This document shows positions 62,744 through 64,000 of a DNA stretch of 64,000 bases, piece by piece (the first letter of the stretch is position 1; each line of letters opens with the position of its first letter). The stretch lies in contig CAVVEV010000009.1 in NCBI GenBank assembly GCA_963747335.1, positions 1-64,000 of the forward strand. The letters are read 5' to 3'. A program made the position numbers and the translations under genes. The stretch is from Prado023 sp963747335. Its GTDB lineage: Bacteria > Actinomycetota > Actinomycetes > S36-B12 > CAIYMF01. The notes beneath the pieces are model-generated. The model saw nothing but the letters and a program-made list of their open reading frames with translations, made no database searches and was not told the origin of the DNA.

Positions 62744-63996
62744 TGACTGCGCTGCCCGACTCGTCGGCGTCGCTCCGTGCGGCGATCCAGGCTGCCAGGC
62801 GCGTGGTGGTGAAGGTCGGTTCGTCGTCGCTGACGCTGCGTGGTGGCGACGTCCGTGCTCCCGCTGTCGGCGCAGCCTCCGCACCGGGCCCGCGCCCTGG
62901 GCCTGATGTCGACCCCGGCCCCCGCGACGGGTCCTCGGTCCTGGCGGGCGTGTCGGCGGGGATCGATGTCGCGCGCGTCAATGAGCTCGTCGACGCCCTG
63001 GGGGATGCCGGTCATCGGGGCGTGCAGCTGCTGCTGGTGTCCTCCGGGGCGATCGCCACCGGCATCGCGCCCCTGGGCCTGCGCCGGCGCCCGCGCGATC
63101 TGGCCTCTGCCCAGGCCGCTGCCTCGGTGGGCCAGGGCATCCTCATGGCGCACTACCACGACGCCTTCGCGCGCCACGATCGCGCCGTCGGCCAGGTGCT
63201 GCTCACCGCTGATGACCTGATCCGACGTGCGCACTACCGCAACGCCCAGCGCACCCTCGAGCGACTTCTCGAGCTCGATGTGGTGCCCATCGTCAATGAG
63301 AACGACACGGTGGCCACTGCGGAGATCCGGTTCGGGGACAACGACCGCCTGGCCGCGCTCGTGGCCCACCTCGTGCGCGCCGACGCCCTGATCCTGCTCT
63401 CCGATGTCGACGGGCTCTACGACGGGCCGCCCGGGCGAGGCGCCAGCCGGCTCATTCCCGAGGTGGCCTCAGCCGCCGATCTGGAGGACGTCGTCATCGG
63501 TGGGTCCGGCGCCGCGGGTGTGGGACTCGGTGGCATGGGCACCAAGGTCGAAGCCGCCCGCATCGCCACCGAAGCAGGTATCCCGGTCGTCCTGACATCC
63601 GCGGCCAACGCCGCCCGGGCCCTGGCTGGCGAGCCCGTCGGCACCTACTTCCACGCGACCGGCGACCGGTCGGCCTCGCGGATGCTGTGGTTGGCCCATG
63701 CCACCTCCAGCCTCGGCCAGATCCACCTGGACGCCGGAGCCGTGCGTGCGCTGCAGGACCGGGGCGCGTCGTTGCTTCCGGCCGGGATCACCCACGTGGT
63801 CGGTGGCTTCGTCGCCCGAGATCCGGTGGACCTCCTCGGGCCCGACGGGCGGCTCGTTGCCCGCGGGCTCGTCGCCTACGACGCCGTCGAGCTCCCCGCG
63901 CTCCTGGGCCGCTCCACCAAGGAGCTCGCCGCAGCGCTCGGCCCGGAGTACGAGCGCGAGGTCGTCCACCGCGACGACATGGTCCTGCTGCGCTGA
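62743..63996 (+). CDS. proB: Glutamate 5-kinase
   Basis: A 417-residue enzyme for the first step of proline synthesis. The amino-acid-kinase domain has VVVKVGSSSLT, LLLVSSGAIATG, PIVNENDTVAT, GDNDRLAALVA and GGMGTKVEAARIA; the C-terminal PUA domain runs from about 315. A proline/glycine-rich insert of about 35-40 residues (about 34-72, GAASAPGPRPGPDVDPGPRD) interrupts the kinase domain after its first strand, which I have not seen in the family's usual layout. It starts at ATG 62743 within the obg stop. Confidence 0.93.
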   Translation: MTALPDSSASLRAAIQAARRVVVKVGSSSLTLRGGDVRAPAVGAASAPGPRPGPDVDPGPRDGSSVLAGVSAGIDVARVNELVDALGDAGHRGVQLLLVSSGAIATGIAPLGLRRRPRDLASAQAAASVGQGILMAHYHDAFARHDRAVGQVLLTADDLIRRAHYRNAQRTLERLLELDVVPIVNENDTVATAEIRFGDNDRLAALVAHLVRADALILLSDVDGLYDGPPGRGASRLIPEVASAADLEDVVIGGSGAAGVGLGGMGTKVEAARIATEAGIPVVLTSAANAARALAGEPVGTYFHATGDRSASRMLWLAHATSSLGQIHLDAGAVRALQDRGASLLPAGITHVVGGFVARDPVDLLGPDGRLVARGLVAYDAVELPALLGRSTKELAAALGPEYEREVVHRDDMVLLR

Positions 63997-64000
63997 CGCC

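Noticed and set aside
1..64000. CRISPR arrays
   Set aside because: No evenly spaced direct repeats with variable spacers were seen; the repeats at 53868 and 30956 are irregular in spacing and orientation.

Overview
The window is very GC-rich, uses GTG starts freely and packs genes with ATGA overlaps. Its right half carries the block tig-clpP1-clpP2-clpX-valS-folC-DUF4233-ndk-mreBCD-mrdA-rodA ... rne-rplU-rpmA-obg-proB. This points to a high-GC actinomycete, most likely in or near the Micrococcales (inference from gene order and sequence style, not a database match). The mreBCD/PBP2/RodA set suggests a rod-shaped or elongating cell.

Layout. 1-12.1 kb is a variable stress-type region: the tail of a rhodanese-domain protein, a P2-like cation ATPase next to a PPK2 polyphosphate kinase, a FUSC-like membrane protein, a DUF2510/scramblase-like protein, a peptidoglycan-binding lipoprotein divergent from a DUF7144 membrane protein with two identical-type palindromic operators between them, a VanZ-like protein, a DCC-family redox protein behind a CsoR/CstR-like palindrome, a VapBC pair and a peptidase E. 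12.3-16.9 kb holds gene remnants and an ABC-2 exporter facing a histidine kinase/response regulator pair. 17-22.8 kb holds an alpha/beta hydrolase, a GlgX-type debranching enzyme, an aldo/keto reductase, a small unknown protein and a YdeI-like protein.

22.9-31.2 kb is the clearest accessory unit. A frameshifted IS256-type transposase is cut off at a 48-bp direct repeat. The second copy of that repeat is the 3' half of an intact tRNA-Gly(TCC) at 31.2 kb. Between the repeats lie an HTH-nucleotidyltransferase/HEPN pair, an S9 peptidase, a GNAT acetyltransferase, a frameshifted HTH-coiled protein preceded by DnaA-box-like sites, and a tyrosine integrase with repeated octamers upstream. This is a 7.4-kb integrative element at tRNA-Gly, with a toxin-antitoxin-like module as its most notable cargo.

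31.3-64 kb is core genome: tRNA-Pro, the trigger factor/Clp block, valyl-tRNA synthetase, folate synthesis, the elongasome, a LemA/DUF2207 pair, a second PPK2, the TIGR03960 radical SAM/DUF2344 pair, RNase E/G, ribosomal proteins L21 and L27, Obg and ProB. Three intergenic spots here carry dense inverted repeats (32.86, 42.8 and 53.9 kb). Several genes, including the normally essential folC, are broken by single-base shifts, so sequencing or assembly error must be considered alongside real decay.
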